Assembly (NCBI RefSeq): GCF_024385505.1
Contig: NZ_JANFLT010000002.1
Span: forward strand, 434,001-498,000
Direction of reading: 5' to 3'
DNA length: 64,000 nt
Source of the DNA: Arthrobacter zhaoxinii
GTDB taxonomy: Bacteria; Actinomycetota; Actinomycetes; Actinomycetales; Micrococcaceae
In this document: one piece after another, positions 48,090 through 55,535 of the stretch
Position numbering within the stretch: the stretch's first letter is position 1
How the letters are laid out: each line of letters opens with the position of its first letter
Program-made: the position numbers and the translations under genes
Notes under the pieces: generated by a model
Told to the model about the DNA's origin: nothing
The model's input: only the letters and a program-made list of their open reading frames with translations
Databases searched by the model: none

Positions 48090-48101
48090 TTACACGTGTA
48101 A
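48090..48101. promoter_or_regulatory. Palindromic LacI-type operator
   Basis: TTACACGTGTAA, a perfect 12-bp palindrome with the central CG usual for LacI/GalR operators. It lies in the gap between the SDR (minus strand) and the LacI-family gene (plus strand). Confidence 0.65.
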
Positions 48102-48207
48102 GTTGCCTGTATCGTCAGACTACCGGAGAAACCTCCGGAGGATAAGGGCCTTGCGTCGCCGTGTTTCGGGCCGGCGCGGCCGAGGCCGAAGCGACAGAGG
48201 GACTTCA

Positions 48208-49206
48208 ATGAACCGCAGGGTTACGTCCAACGACGTCGCGCAGGCTGCGGGCGTCTCCCGCGCCACCGTCAGCTACGTACTCAACGGACGCACCGGGCAG
48301 AGCATCTCCTCCGCGACGCGGGGACGGGTGCTCGACGCGGCGAGGGACCTTGGTTATGCGCCGTCGACCGCCGCCCGCACCCTGCGCCGCGGCCGCAGCG
48401 ACCTGGTGCTGATGCTGCTGCCGCCTGAACCGCTGGGCCGCGCCCTGGCGATCATCATCGACGCCGCCTCTGAAGAGGTGGAACGGCAGGGACTGCGCCT
48501 GGTGGCGCACCGGCTGCCGGCACAGGGGGGAGCGCCGTCCCTGGTGCAGTCGCTGGCGCCGGCAGCGCTGATCCTCATCACTCCGCTCCCGGAGCAGGAA
48601 CTGGCAGCCTTGGCGGCAACTGGTCTCCGGGTGGCGTCCCTGCACCAGGCGCAGGAGAACCCCCTGGCACCGGACCTCGGCATCGGAGCGCGGCAGGTGC
48701 AGCACCTGGCCGAGGCCGGACATCAGCGGATCGGCGTGGCGGTGCCGCCGGAGTCCGGTTACGCCTGGCGGGTGGATGTCCGGCTGGCCGCCATCGAGGA
48801 CGCCTGCGCCCGGCTGCATCTGCCGCCCCCGGTGGTGGCGCGGCTGGGGCTGGACGCCGGGGAGGCAGCCGCCGTCGTCGGCCGCTGGCTGGAGGGCCCG
48901 GAGCCGGTGACCGCGGCCTGCGCCTTCGACGACGAGCATGCCTTCGCGTTGCTGGCCGGGCTGGCGGCACACGGCCGGACCGCCCCGGAGGACCTGGCCG
49001 TCATCGGCGCCGAAGACATCCCGCTGGCGTCGCTGGCAGTGCCTCCGCTGACGAGCGTCTCGGTGGACGCCCAGTCGCTCGGGAAGCGGTTCGCGCGGAT
49101 GGCTATTTCTTCGCTGGACCTGCCGGAAAACGAAGCAGGAGCCAGCGGGCAGTCGGCTGAATCACCGCTGCCGCCGGTTCGCCTGGTGCGGCGCGCTTCG
49201 GCCTGA
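48208..49206 (+). CDS. LacI-family transcriptional regulator
   Basis: A 332-aa LacI/GalR regulator. The DNA-binding head is at residues 5-50 (SNDVAQAAGVSRATVSYVL), followed by the hinge helix (STAARTLRRGRSD). The periplasmic-binding-protein-like effector domain follows, with RQVQHLAEAGHQRIGVAVP and DLAVIGAEDIPLASLAVPPLTS. ATG 48208 has AGAGGGAC upstream. It is divergent from the SDR with a LacI-type palindrome in the gap, so it likely represses that gene and itself in response to a sugar. It has no fused domain. Confidence 0.93.
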   Translation: MNRRVTSNDVAQAAGVSRATVSYVLNGRTGQSISSATRGRVLDAARDLGYAPSTAARTLRRGRSDLVLMLLPPEPLGRALAIIIDAASEEVERQGLRLVAHRLPAQGGAPSLVQSLAPAALILITPLPEQELAALAATGLRVASLHQAQENPLAPDLGIGARQVQHLAEAGHQRIGVAVPPESGYAWRVDVRLAAIEDACARLHLPPPVVARLGLDAGEAAAVVGRWLEGPEPVTAACAFDDEHAFALLAGLAAHGRTAPEDLAVIGAEDIPLASLAVPPLTSVSVDAQSLGKRFARMAISSLDLPENEAGASGQSAESPLPPVRLVRRASA

Positions 49207-49256
49207 CCGGGGCCGTCTGGCTCTGATCCTGCGAAGCCGCCTACGCGCACCACCCG

Positions 49257-50318
49257 TCAGCCGTGCGGCCAGTCCGCCACCGCCTGCGCAATGGCCCGCC
49301 GCTTGGCTGCCGAGACCCGTTCCACCAGGTCGATGACCGGTTCCGGGGTGGCCCGGGAGGAGGTGCGGGGCAGCCGCCAGGTGCCCACCGCCACGCCGTC
49401 GTCGAGGACAGCGGGACGGAAGACGCCGTTGCCGCCCGGGACGATAGCGGCCAGCATCGCCGGGCCTGCAACCAGGGAGCGGTCCGCGTACCCGAGGATC
49501 CACTCATCAAACGCCGGCACCAGTGACACTCCGGAAGGCTCCGGAATCTCCGGCTCACCGATGATCCACGCCGGCCGACCGTCCACTTCCACCTTGACCA
49601 GGTCCTCAATGCCGGCTGCCGCCTTCCGCACCATGGTCTTGGGCAGCTTGGTCCACCACGCCGGATCGTTCTCCGTGACCGGGCCCCGGGCGAGCACGAA
49701 GCCGCGGACCACCGCGGACAAGTCGGCATCGTTGGCAGAGTCCGGGTCGGCAGCGGCCGGTGCCGTAAGGGTGAGGAGCTGCTCCGAACTGCCCGGAGAA
49801 AACCGTCCCCAGTGCGCCAACCCCTCCACGGAAAGGTGCATAAGCAGGTGATATCCCCGGCCCTCGGAGGTGGGGATCCCCGCCGCTTCCCAGAGTTCCA
49901 GAACTTCCGAGCGGCGCAGGGGACGCTCGCCCAGGGCCTCACGCAGGATGTCCCGGCCCCGCGCCACAATCGATTCATCGAGGCCCAGCTCGGACCGCCG
50001 CCGCGCCGCCATGTTGCGGATCCGCTCCGCCGTGAAGGACAACAGCGTCGCCAGATGTTCCGGCGTGGTGGCGAACAGGGTGCCGCGCATGGGCCAGCCG
50101 CGCACCAGTTCGCCCCGGTCAAAAGCGTCCCGGACATCCTGAACGGTGGTTCCCGGGCGGGAGCGGACGGCAATGGCACGCAGGACGGCCGGCAGGTCCT
50201 GCCCCTGCAGTGCCACCGCGCGGCGTACGACGTCGGCCGGGGAAAGGCCCGAAACGCCCAGCAGCTGCGATTGCCGCCGCATCCGCCGCGCATCCTGTCC
50301 TGAAAGTTTCCTGGCCAC
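49257..50318 (-). CDS. Winged-helix DNA-binding protein, AlkZ/AlkX-like glycosylase
   Basis: A 353-aa protein of the HTH_42 (DUF1006) family that includes the AlkZ/YcaQ DNA glycosylases, which unhook interstrand crosslinks and bulky alkyl bases. Tandem winged-helix features are seen, with VVRRAVALQGQDLPAVL near the N-terminus; the QGQ there corresponds to the catalytic Q-x-Q motif reported for AlkZ. Later come RGWPMRGTLFATTPEHL and FDEWILGYADRS segments typical of the family. The GTG start has TAGTTT 6 nt upstream and no ribosome site, so it may be leaderless. DNA repair role is inferred from family membership. Confidence 0.82.
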   Translation of the reverse strand: MARKLSGQDARRMRRQSQLLGVSGLSPADVVRRAVALQGQDLPAVLRAIAVRSRPGTTVQDVRDAFDRGELVRGWPMRGTLFATTPEHLATLLSFTAERIRNMAARRRSELGLDESIVARGRDILREALGERPLRRSEVLELWEAAGIPTSEGRGYHLLMHLSVEGLAHWGRFSPGSSEQLLTLTAPAAADPDSANDADLSAVVRGFVLARGPVTENDPAWWTKLPKTMVRKAAAGIEDLVKVEVDGRPAWIIGEPEIPEPSGVSLVPAFDEWILGYADRSLVAGPAMLAAIVPGGNGVFRPAVLDDGVAVGTWRLPRTSSRATPEPVIDLVERVSAAKRRAIAQAVADWPHG

Positions 50319-50392
50319 GAGGCAAAACTATGCGCCCCGGCAGTGCCGGGCAAGGTTCCGGGAATTAACGCCGGAGCGGCCGGCGCCTGGTC

Positions 50393-51502
50393 TTACTGCT
50401 CGGATTCCCTTGCCCGGTAAAGCTGCATCTGGCGGTAGCGGCGGCCCAGGGATTCCCGGCGGGGTTTGGCCGGGGCGTCCTCCGGCTCCGCCGTGAGGTC
50501 AATGTGCTTCCTGCCGAAGCGCCAGAGCAGCAGGTCATCCAGCAGCCGGTCCGGGCCGGGGGAGTACCGGTGGTCCAGGGCGGCCCGGACCTTGGTGATG
50601 GCGTCGGCCTGCAGCAGGTCGGCCAGGTCCATGGTGGTCTTCATCCCGTGCGCAGCCAGCATTTCCGCGGCCCAGCCCCAGTCATCTCCGGACTTCCGGT
50701 TAACGTGAGGCAACAGGGTCATCCACACATCCCGGATCCGGTTCGGGGTCAGCGGTGCGCTGCCCTGGCCCTCCTCGTCCCAGTACCCGGTGACGGTTTC
50801 ATAGCGTTCGTGCAGCTCGGCGAAGGCCGTCTCCACCGTCTCCAGCATGGCGGCCGTGGCCGTGAACTGGCGGTCGAAATAGGGGTTCCAGGCCCGCGGA
50901 TCACCGGCCTTGAAGCGGATGTCGTGCTCGATTTCAGACCAGGCGTGGGCCAGCACGGTGCGGATCTGCACCTCGAACAGGTAACTGCCGTTGGGACGCT
51001 GATCCGGTTCCAGCAGCTTGTGGAACTGCCGGACGGTCTCGTTCTGGATGGTCCGCAGGATCAGATGCCGGCTGGAGTAGCCGTAGGTACCGGATTCGAT
51101 GGAGCCGATATCCTTCTCACGGTCGCCGCGGCAGTCGAACTCCGCCCGCTGGCGCTTGATCAGGTTGGCCGCTTGATCCACCTCGTGCGGCAGCGTCATG
51201 ATGATCCGCAGGCCCACCAGATCAATCAGGTTGCGCAGCGGATCCGGGAACAGCAGGGTGGGAAGTTCCCCGGGATGTTCCGGCGGCAGCATCCGGGAGG
51301 CCTTGTCCCGGAAAGATTCCACCGTCTTGGTGCGCGAGGCAACAAACAGCGGCTTCACCGGGCTGTCGGCAAAAACGGCGCGCAGGTTCGCTTCCATTTC
51401 TGCGGTGACCGCTTCCAGTCCCGGCCGGACCCGGGCATATTCATCGGTGCTGGCCTGGACTGTGGGCCGCAGCCGCTCATCCAGTGTGTCCCACGCGCTC
51501 AA
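50393..51502 (-). CDS. Single-domain (p)ppGpp synthetase (RelA/SpoT-type) with C-terminal extension
   Basis: A 369-aa protein with one RelA/SpoT synthetase domain. The catalytic residues are all present: Arg57, Lys59, Ser63 and Lys67 in RTKTVESFRDK, Asp94 in DLVGLRI, GYSSRH (141-146), Glu177/Gln179/Arg181 in EVQIRT, and AWSEIEHD (187-194). No hydrolase domain is seen. Residues 215-340 are an extra helical region of no known fold to me (WMTLLPHVNRKSG, LLDDLLLWRFG). It could make (p)ppGpp, pGpp or (p)ppApp. The TTG start has AAAGGAA upstream. Divergent from the hydrolase at 51607. Confidence 0.82.
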   Translation of the reverse strand: MSAWDTLDERLRPTVQASTDEYARVRPGLEAVTAEMEANLRAVFADSPVKPLFVASRTKTVESFRDKASRMLPPEHPGELPTLLFPDPLRNLIDLVGLRIIMTLPHEVDQAANLIKRQRAEFDCRGDREKDIGSIESGTYGYSSRHLILRTIQNETVRQFHKLLEPDQRPNGSYLFEVQIRTVLAHAWSEIEHDIRFKAGDPRAWNPYFDRQFTATAAMLETVETAFAELHERYETVTGYWDEEGQGSAPLTPNRIRDVWMTLLPHVNRKSGDDWGWAAEMLAAHGMKTTMDLADLLQADAITKVRAALDHRYSPGPDRLLDDLLLWRFGRKHIDLTAEPEDAPAKPRRESLGRRYRQMQLYRARESEQ

Positions 51503-51561
51503 AGCTGTATTCCTTTCCCCTGCCTGTCGCCCCCTACGGCACAGTGTTTTTTCTACACGGC

Positions 51562-51576
51562 GATAGGCTCCCTATC
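51562..51576. promoter_or_regulatory. Inverted repeat in the gap before the alpha/beta hydrolase
   Basis: GATAGG-ctc-CCTATC, a perfect 6-bp inverted repeat with 3-nt spacer, in the 104-nt gap between two divergent genes. Possible operator; partner unknown. Confidence 0.4.
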
Positions 51577-51606
51577 AGATTAAGCCCGCGAGCAGGAAGG
51601 ATCCTC

Positions 51607-52359
51607 ATGCCGGTGACAGCCTTGCATGTTTCCTACGGTCCGGACCCGGACCAGTACGCCGAGCTCACGCTCCCCGGCTCCGCGGCACACGCCGTGGTGG
51701 TCATCATCCACGGCGGCTACTGGCGTGCAGCCTACGACGCCGAGCTGGGCCGGCCGCTGGCGGCGGACCTGGCCGCGCGCGGGTTTGCCGCCTGGAACCT
51801 TGAGTACCGGCGGGCCGGCAACGGCGGGGGCTGGCCGGAAACGTTCGAGGATGTCTGCGCAGGGATCGACGCACTGGCGCCGGCTGCCCGGGAGCACGAC
51901 GTCGATCTCTCCCGGGTGGTCCTCCTGGGCCACTCCGCCGGGGGCCACCTGGCCGTGCTCGCTGCCGCCCGCACCGACCCGCACGTTACACCGGCCGGCG
52001 TCGTCAGCTCTTCCGGTGTCCTTAACCTGGCCGAGGCCCATGAGCTGGGCCTGAGCGACGGGGCGGTGCGGAACTTCCTCGGCTGCACACCGGAAGAGGA
52101 TCCCCGGCGTTACCGGGATGCCGACCCCATGCATGCCCTGCCGCTGCAGGTTCCGGTCTGGGCGCTGCACGGCGAGGAAGACAGCACTGTGCCGCTGAGC
52201 TCCTCCAGCAGCTGGGTGGATGCCGCCCGGGCCAGCGGAACCCGGGCACAGCTGCGCATGATCCCGGGGGACCATTTCGCAATGATTACCCCCGGCACCG
52301 AGGCATGGGACGCCGTCGTCGACGTGGTCTGCGAGGCCGCCGGAATCCCTGCCGTTTAA
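51607..52359 (+). CDS. Alpha/beta hydrolase (kynurenine-formamidase-like)
   Basis: A 250-aa hydrolase. The oxyanion motif IHGGYWRAAYD is the HGGYW form typical of arylformamidase-like esterases. The nucleophile Ser is in GHSAGGHLAVLAA, and the late Asp and His are in HGEEDSTVPL and GDHFAMI. ATG 51607 has AGGAAGG 7-8 nt upstream; upstream codons to 51484 lack similarity. No tryptophan-pathway genes are near, so the formamidase role is not supported by context. The sugar-kinase gene follows 34 nt later. Confidence 0.85.
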   Translation: MPVTALHVSYGPDPDQYAELTLPGSAAHAVVVIIHGGYWRAAYDAELGRPLAADLAARGFAAWNLEYRRAGNGGGWPETFEDVCAGIDALAPAAREHDVDLSRVVLLGHSAGGHLAVLAAARTDPHVTPAGVVSSSGVLNLAEAHELGLSDGAVRNFLGCTPEEDPRRYRDADPMHALPLQVPVWALHGEEDSTVPLSSSSSWVDAARASGTRAQLRMIPGDHFAMITPGTEAWDAVVDVVCEAAGIPAV

Positions 52360-52381
52360 GGAAACAAAAAGAGTGCTCTGT

Positions 52382-52387
52382 TAGGTT
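52382..52387 (+). promoter_or_regulatory. -10 box of the PfkB-type kinase gene
   Basis: TAGGTT, 6 nt before the GTG at 52394; no ribosome site. Fits a leaderless start. Confidence 0.45.
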
Positions 52388-52393
52388 GGCGGT

Positions 52394-53302
52394 GTGCTTA
52401 CAGTTATTGGCGAAGCCCTTGTGGATGAAGTTGTCAGCGACACGGCGCCGCGGCGGTCGCACCCCGGCGGCAGCCCGTTGAATGTGGCGGTGGGCGTGGC
52501 ACGGATGGGCCGGCCGGTGCAGTTTGTGGGGCGCTTCGGCTCGGACACCTACGGTGCGATGATCGCCGAGCACCTCCGCAGCAATTCGGTGCTGACCGCC
52601 TTCGAAGCCGATGAGCTGCCTACCAGTGTGGCCACGGCCGTGCTGGATCCGGCCGGCGGTGCCCGGTATACCTTCGACCTGGAATGGACGCTGCCCGGCC
52701 TGGACCTTCCGGCACTGCTGGACGGCACCACCATGCTGCACACCGGATCCATCGCATCCATGCTCTCGCCAGGTGCCGGACACGTGCTGCACGCCGTGGA
52801 ACGGGCACGGCCCGGATGCACCATCACCTATGATCCGAACTGCCGCCCGACGATCATCACCGACGTCTCCTATGCCCGGGAACAGGCAGAAAAATTCGTG
52901 GCACTGGGCGACGTCGTCAAGGCCTCCGACGAGGACCTGCGATGGCTTTACCCCGACGAACCGGTGGAGGAATCCGCGCGGCGCTGGCTCGCGGCCGGCC
53001 CCTCCATAGTCGTGGTCACGCGGGGCTCGAAGGGGCCGTGGGCTGTGGCCGCGTCCGGTGAATGCGAAGTGGCCGCACCGGCCGTCACCGTCGTGGACAC
53101 CGTGGGTGCGGGGGATTCCTTTATGTCCGCCCTGCTGGTGGGGCTGATGGACCGGGAGCTCGACGGCGGTGCCCGCCGCAGCGACCTCGCCCGGGTCAGC
53201 GTGACGGAACTCCGGGAGCTGATCTCCTTTGCCGCCCGCGCCGCCGCCGTCACCGTGTCCCGCGCCGGAGCCAACCCGCCGTACCGCCGCGAAGTCCTCT
53301 GA
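52394..53302 (+). CDS. PfkB-family carbohydrate kinase
   Basis: A 302-aa ribokinase-fold sugar kinase. Motifs: GGSPLNVAVGVARMG (substrate lid region) near residues 25-39 and the catalytic DTVGAGDSFMSALL with its Asp near 235. The architecture fits fructokinases or related kinases that phosphorylate a free sugar; the exact sugar is not deducible. It is preceded by the hydrolase gene and not close to a transporter. The PEBP-like gene follows on the same strand after 69 nt. Confidence 0.9.
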   Translation: MLTVIGEALVDEVVSDTAPRRSHPGGSPLNVAVGVARMGRPVQFVGRFGSDTYGAMIAEHLRSNSVLTAFEADELPTSVATAVLDPAGGARYTFDLEWTLPGLDLPALLDGTTMLHTGSIASMLSPGAGHVLHAVERARPGCTITYDPNCRPTIITDVSYAREQAEKFVALGDVVKASDEDLRWLYPDEPVEESARRWLAAGPSIVVVTRGSKGPWAVAASGECEVAAPAVTVVDTVGAGDSFMSALLVGLMDRELDGGARRSDLARVSVTELRELISFAARAAAVTVSRAGANPPYRREVL

Positions 53303-53371
53303 CTCCGGCGCCGCAACCCTAGCTGCGTATGCCCGCAGTGCCGTAATACCCCATGATCTGAGAGGAAAACA

Positions 53372-53908
53372 GTGGAAAGCCGAAACCCGTACGAGGCCCT
53401 CCCGCAGGTGCCCGAGTTCACCGTCGAGAGTGAGGAATTTGCGAACGGAGCCACGTTCGCACCAGCCCAGTACAGCGCCAAGATGGGGGTAGCCGACGGC
53501 AGCGATGCCTCGCCGCAGCTGACTTGGTCCGGGTTCCCGGAGGAGACCCGCAGCTTCGCCGTCACGATGTACGATCCCGATGCCCCCACCGCCAGCGGCT
53601 ACTGGCACTGGGCCGCCTTTAATATTCCGGCTTCGGTCACCGGACTCGCTGCGGATGCAGCCAACACGGGACAGATGCCCGCCGGCAGCGTGCAGTTGGC
53701 CAACGACGCCGGATTTGCCGGCTTTGTGGGCGCGGCCCCGCCCGCCGGACACGGACGGCACCGCTACTTCGTGGTGGTCCACGCCGTGGATACGGAGAAT
53801 CTGGACGTCCCGCCGGACGCCACCCCGGCTGCCCTGGGCTTCGCCCTCTTCACCCACACCCTGGCGCGGGCCACGATGATCGGCACGGCGGAAATCCCCG
53901 GGGACTAG
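53372..53908 (+). CDS. YbhB/YbcL family (PEBP-like) protein
   Basis: A 178-aa protein of the phosphatidylethanolamine-binding / Raf-kinase-inhibitor-like family. Family signatures: LTWSGFPEETRSFAVTMYDPDAP (residues about 50-72), the YWHWAAFNIPA core with the ligand-pocket His, and GRHRYFVVVHA. No signal peptide; the ligand is unknown. The GTG start follows AGAGGAAAAC. A perfect terminator follows. Confidence 0.92.
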   Translation: MESRNPYEALPQVPEFTVESEEFANGATFAPAQYSAKMGVADGSDASPQLTWSGFPEETRSFAVTMYDPDAPTASGYWHWAAFNIPASVTGLAADAANTGQMPAGSVQLANDAGFAGFVGAAPPAGHGRHRYFVVVHAVDTENLDVPPDATPAALGFALFTHTLARATMIGTAEIPGD

Positions 53909-53913
53909 GTTCC

Positions 53914-53942
53914 GTGCAGGCCGCGCACCCTGCGGCCTGCAC
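53914..53942 (+). terminator. Terminator after the PEBP-like gene
   Basis: Arms GTGCAGGCCGC (53914-53924) and GCGGCCTGCAC (53932-53942) form an 11-bp perfect stem with a 7-nt loop; a weak TGTGT follows. Confidence 0.75.
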
Positions 53943-53970
53943 TGTGTCGATTCGGCGCTGATCCCGGAAG

Positions 53971-53976
53971 TAAGCT
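53971..53976 (+). promoter_or_regulatory. -10 box of the HAD phosphatase gene
   Basis: TAAGCT, 7 nt before the ATG at 53984, with no Shine-Dalgarno, fits a leaderless mRNA. Confidence 0.5.
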
Positions 53977-53983
53977 GGATTCC

Positions 53984-54835
53984 ATGCAGGGACAGCGGGG
54001 GCCGGTACGGCTGATAGCAAGTGACATGGACGGCACCATCGTGGGTGCGGACAACAGCATCAGCGACCGGACCGTCAGGGCCTTCCGGGCCTGCATGGCA
54101 GCGGGCATCGACGTCGTCTTCGTGACGGGACGCCCGCCCCGCTGGCTGGATCCGCTGCGCGAGCGGATCGGGCACGAGGGTACCGTGATCTGCTCCAACG
54201 GGGCCATCACCTATGACCTGGCCGCCGAGCAGGTCCTCTCCACCCGGCTGCTCCCGCTTGAACAGATGTTCGCTGCCGCGGAAGTCATCAGGGACCTTTT
54301 CCCGCGGGCACGTTTCGCGGCGGAAACGGTGGACGGGCTCCATCTTGAGGACGGTTTTGTGGATACCGGATCCATCGAACTACTCGGCGGCATCATTCCC
54401 GGACCGCTGCACGAATCCCTCGCGGGCTCACCGGGTGTGGCGAAATTCCTCGCCCGAGGAGCCGACATCTCCCCGGATGAGTTCCTGCGCCGGGTGGCGC
54501 CGGCCGTGTCGAAGCTGGTGGAGACCACGCACTCGGCACCGCGGATGCCGTTGCTGGAAATGTCACTGCCGGGCCTGAACAAGGCCGCGACGCTGGCCGC
54601 CTATGCCAAGGAGAAGGGTATCGACGCGGCAGAGACCATAGCCTTCGGCGACATGCCCAATGACATTTCCATGCTGGGATGGGCCGGCCGGGGCTACGCG
54701 ATGGCCTCCGGACACCCTGCCGCCCGCGAGGCGGCGGCCTACACCGCGCCCGGCTTTACGGACGACGGCGTGGCAGTGATCCTTGAGCAGCTGCTCGATG
54801 TTCGGGAAGCCGCCTCAGGAGCTGGTGCGCGGTAA
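53984..54835 (+). CDS. HAD-superfamily hydrolase, Cof type
   Basis: A 283-aa phosphatase of the Cof/YidA subfamily. HAD motif I is LIASDMDGTIV with the two Asp; motif II FVTGR; motif III the Lys in the KAATLAAYAKEKG helix; motif IV is GDMPND. Such proteins dephosphorylate sugar phosphates or nucleotides such as FMN or PLP; the substrate is not clear. The last 80 nt overlap the PAP2 phosphatase gene on the opposite strand. Confidence 0.9.
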   Translation: MQGQRGPVRLIASDMDGTIVGADNSISDRTVRAFRACMAAGIDVVFVTGRPPRWLDPLRERIGHEGTVICSNGAITYDLAAEQVLSTRLLPLEQMFAAAEVIRDLFPRARFAAETVDGLHLEDGFVDTGSIELLGGIIPGPLHESLAGSPGVAKFLARGADISPDEFLRRVAPAVSKLVETTHSAPRMPLLEMSLPGLNKAATLAAYAKEKGIDAAETIAFGDMPNDISMLGWAGRGYAMASGHPAAREAAAYTAPGFTDDGVAVILEQLLDVREAASGAGAR

Positions 54836-55535
54836 TCACCACCGCCAGCCAAGCGGCTCCGAGCGTCCAGGCCACCAGGACGTCCGTCAGCCAGTGATGG
54901 CCGAGGTAAACCCGGCTCATGCCCACCGCGAAGGTAAAGGCCGCTGCCGCCAGGACAACAGCTGCTTTCGCCCGGCGGTTATGCACGTGCAGGATCACCA
55001 GATAGGCCAGGATCCCCGCGATAACAATCGAGTTCAGGGTGTGCCCGCTCGGGAACGAGGCGGAGGACTCATACGGGGGCACGGCGTCGGCCAGGGCCGG
55101 CCGGGTCCGCCCGATGAGTGCCTTTCCGGTCACCGTCATCAGCAGGGAACCGCCGGCTGCGGCAGCCGTGAGGATCAGCGGCGTCCAGGAACGCCAGCGC
55201 AGGCACATCACCAGCACCACGAGTCCGGCAATGATCGGCATGCCGACAGTGCCCGCCAGGTTGGTGAAGCCGGTGACGGCTGCGTCGAGTTCCGGGTTGC
55301 GCAGCTGCAGCGCCTGATCCAGTGCCGGCCGGTCCAGCCCGGCGATGCCGTCGGCATCCGTGACCGAGTCATAGACCTCTGCGGACACCAGGGTAAGGGC
55401 CAGGGCCGGAACCAGGCCGGCAGCCAGAATGACCAGCAGGGTCACGTGCGGCGAGGTTGCACGGGTGATCGCATGCAGCAGGCGCCGCAGCGGATTTTCA
55501 ACGGGGGCGGGGCGCTGCACGGGATCCGGGCTCAT
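54756..55535 (-). CDS. PAP2-type membrane phosphatase
   Basis: A 259-aa membrane phosphatase with about six hydrophobic helices. The three active-site motifs are present: KALIGRTRP, SFPSGHTLN, and SRVYLGHHWLTDVL. Substrates of the family include phosphatidylglycerophosphate, phosphatidic acid and undecaprenyl pyrophosphate. Its ATG overlaps the stop of the upstream membrane hydrolase gene by 4 nt, which places it third in an operon with an MprF-like synthase; dephosphorylation of phosphatidylglycerophosphate to phosphatidylglycerol is therefore an attractive inference. It overlaps the HAD gene by 80 nt. Confidence 0.9.
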   Translation of the reverse strand: MSPDPVQRPAPVENPLRRLLHAITRATSPHVTLLVILAAGLVPALALTLVSAEVYDSVTDADGIAGLDRPALDQALQLRNPELDAAVTGFTNLAGTVGMPIIAGLVVLVMCLRWRSWTPLILTAAAAGGSLLMTVTGKALIGRTRPALADAVPPYESSASFPSGHTLNSIVIAGILAYLVILHVHNRRAKAAVVLAAAAFTFAVGMSRVYLGHHWLTDVLVAWTLGAAWLAVVITAHQLLRRLPEHRAAAQGSLPRRRP

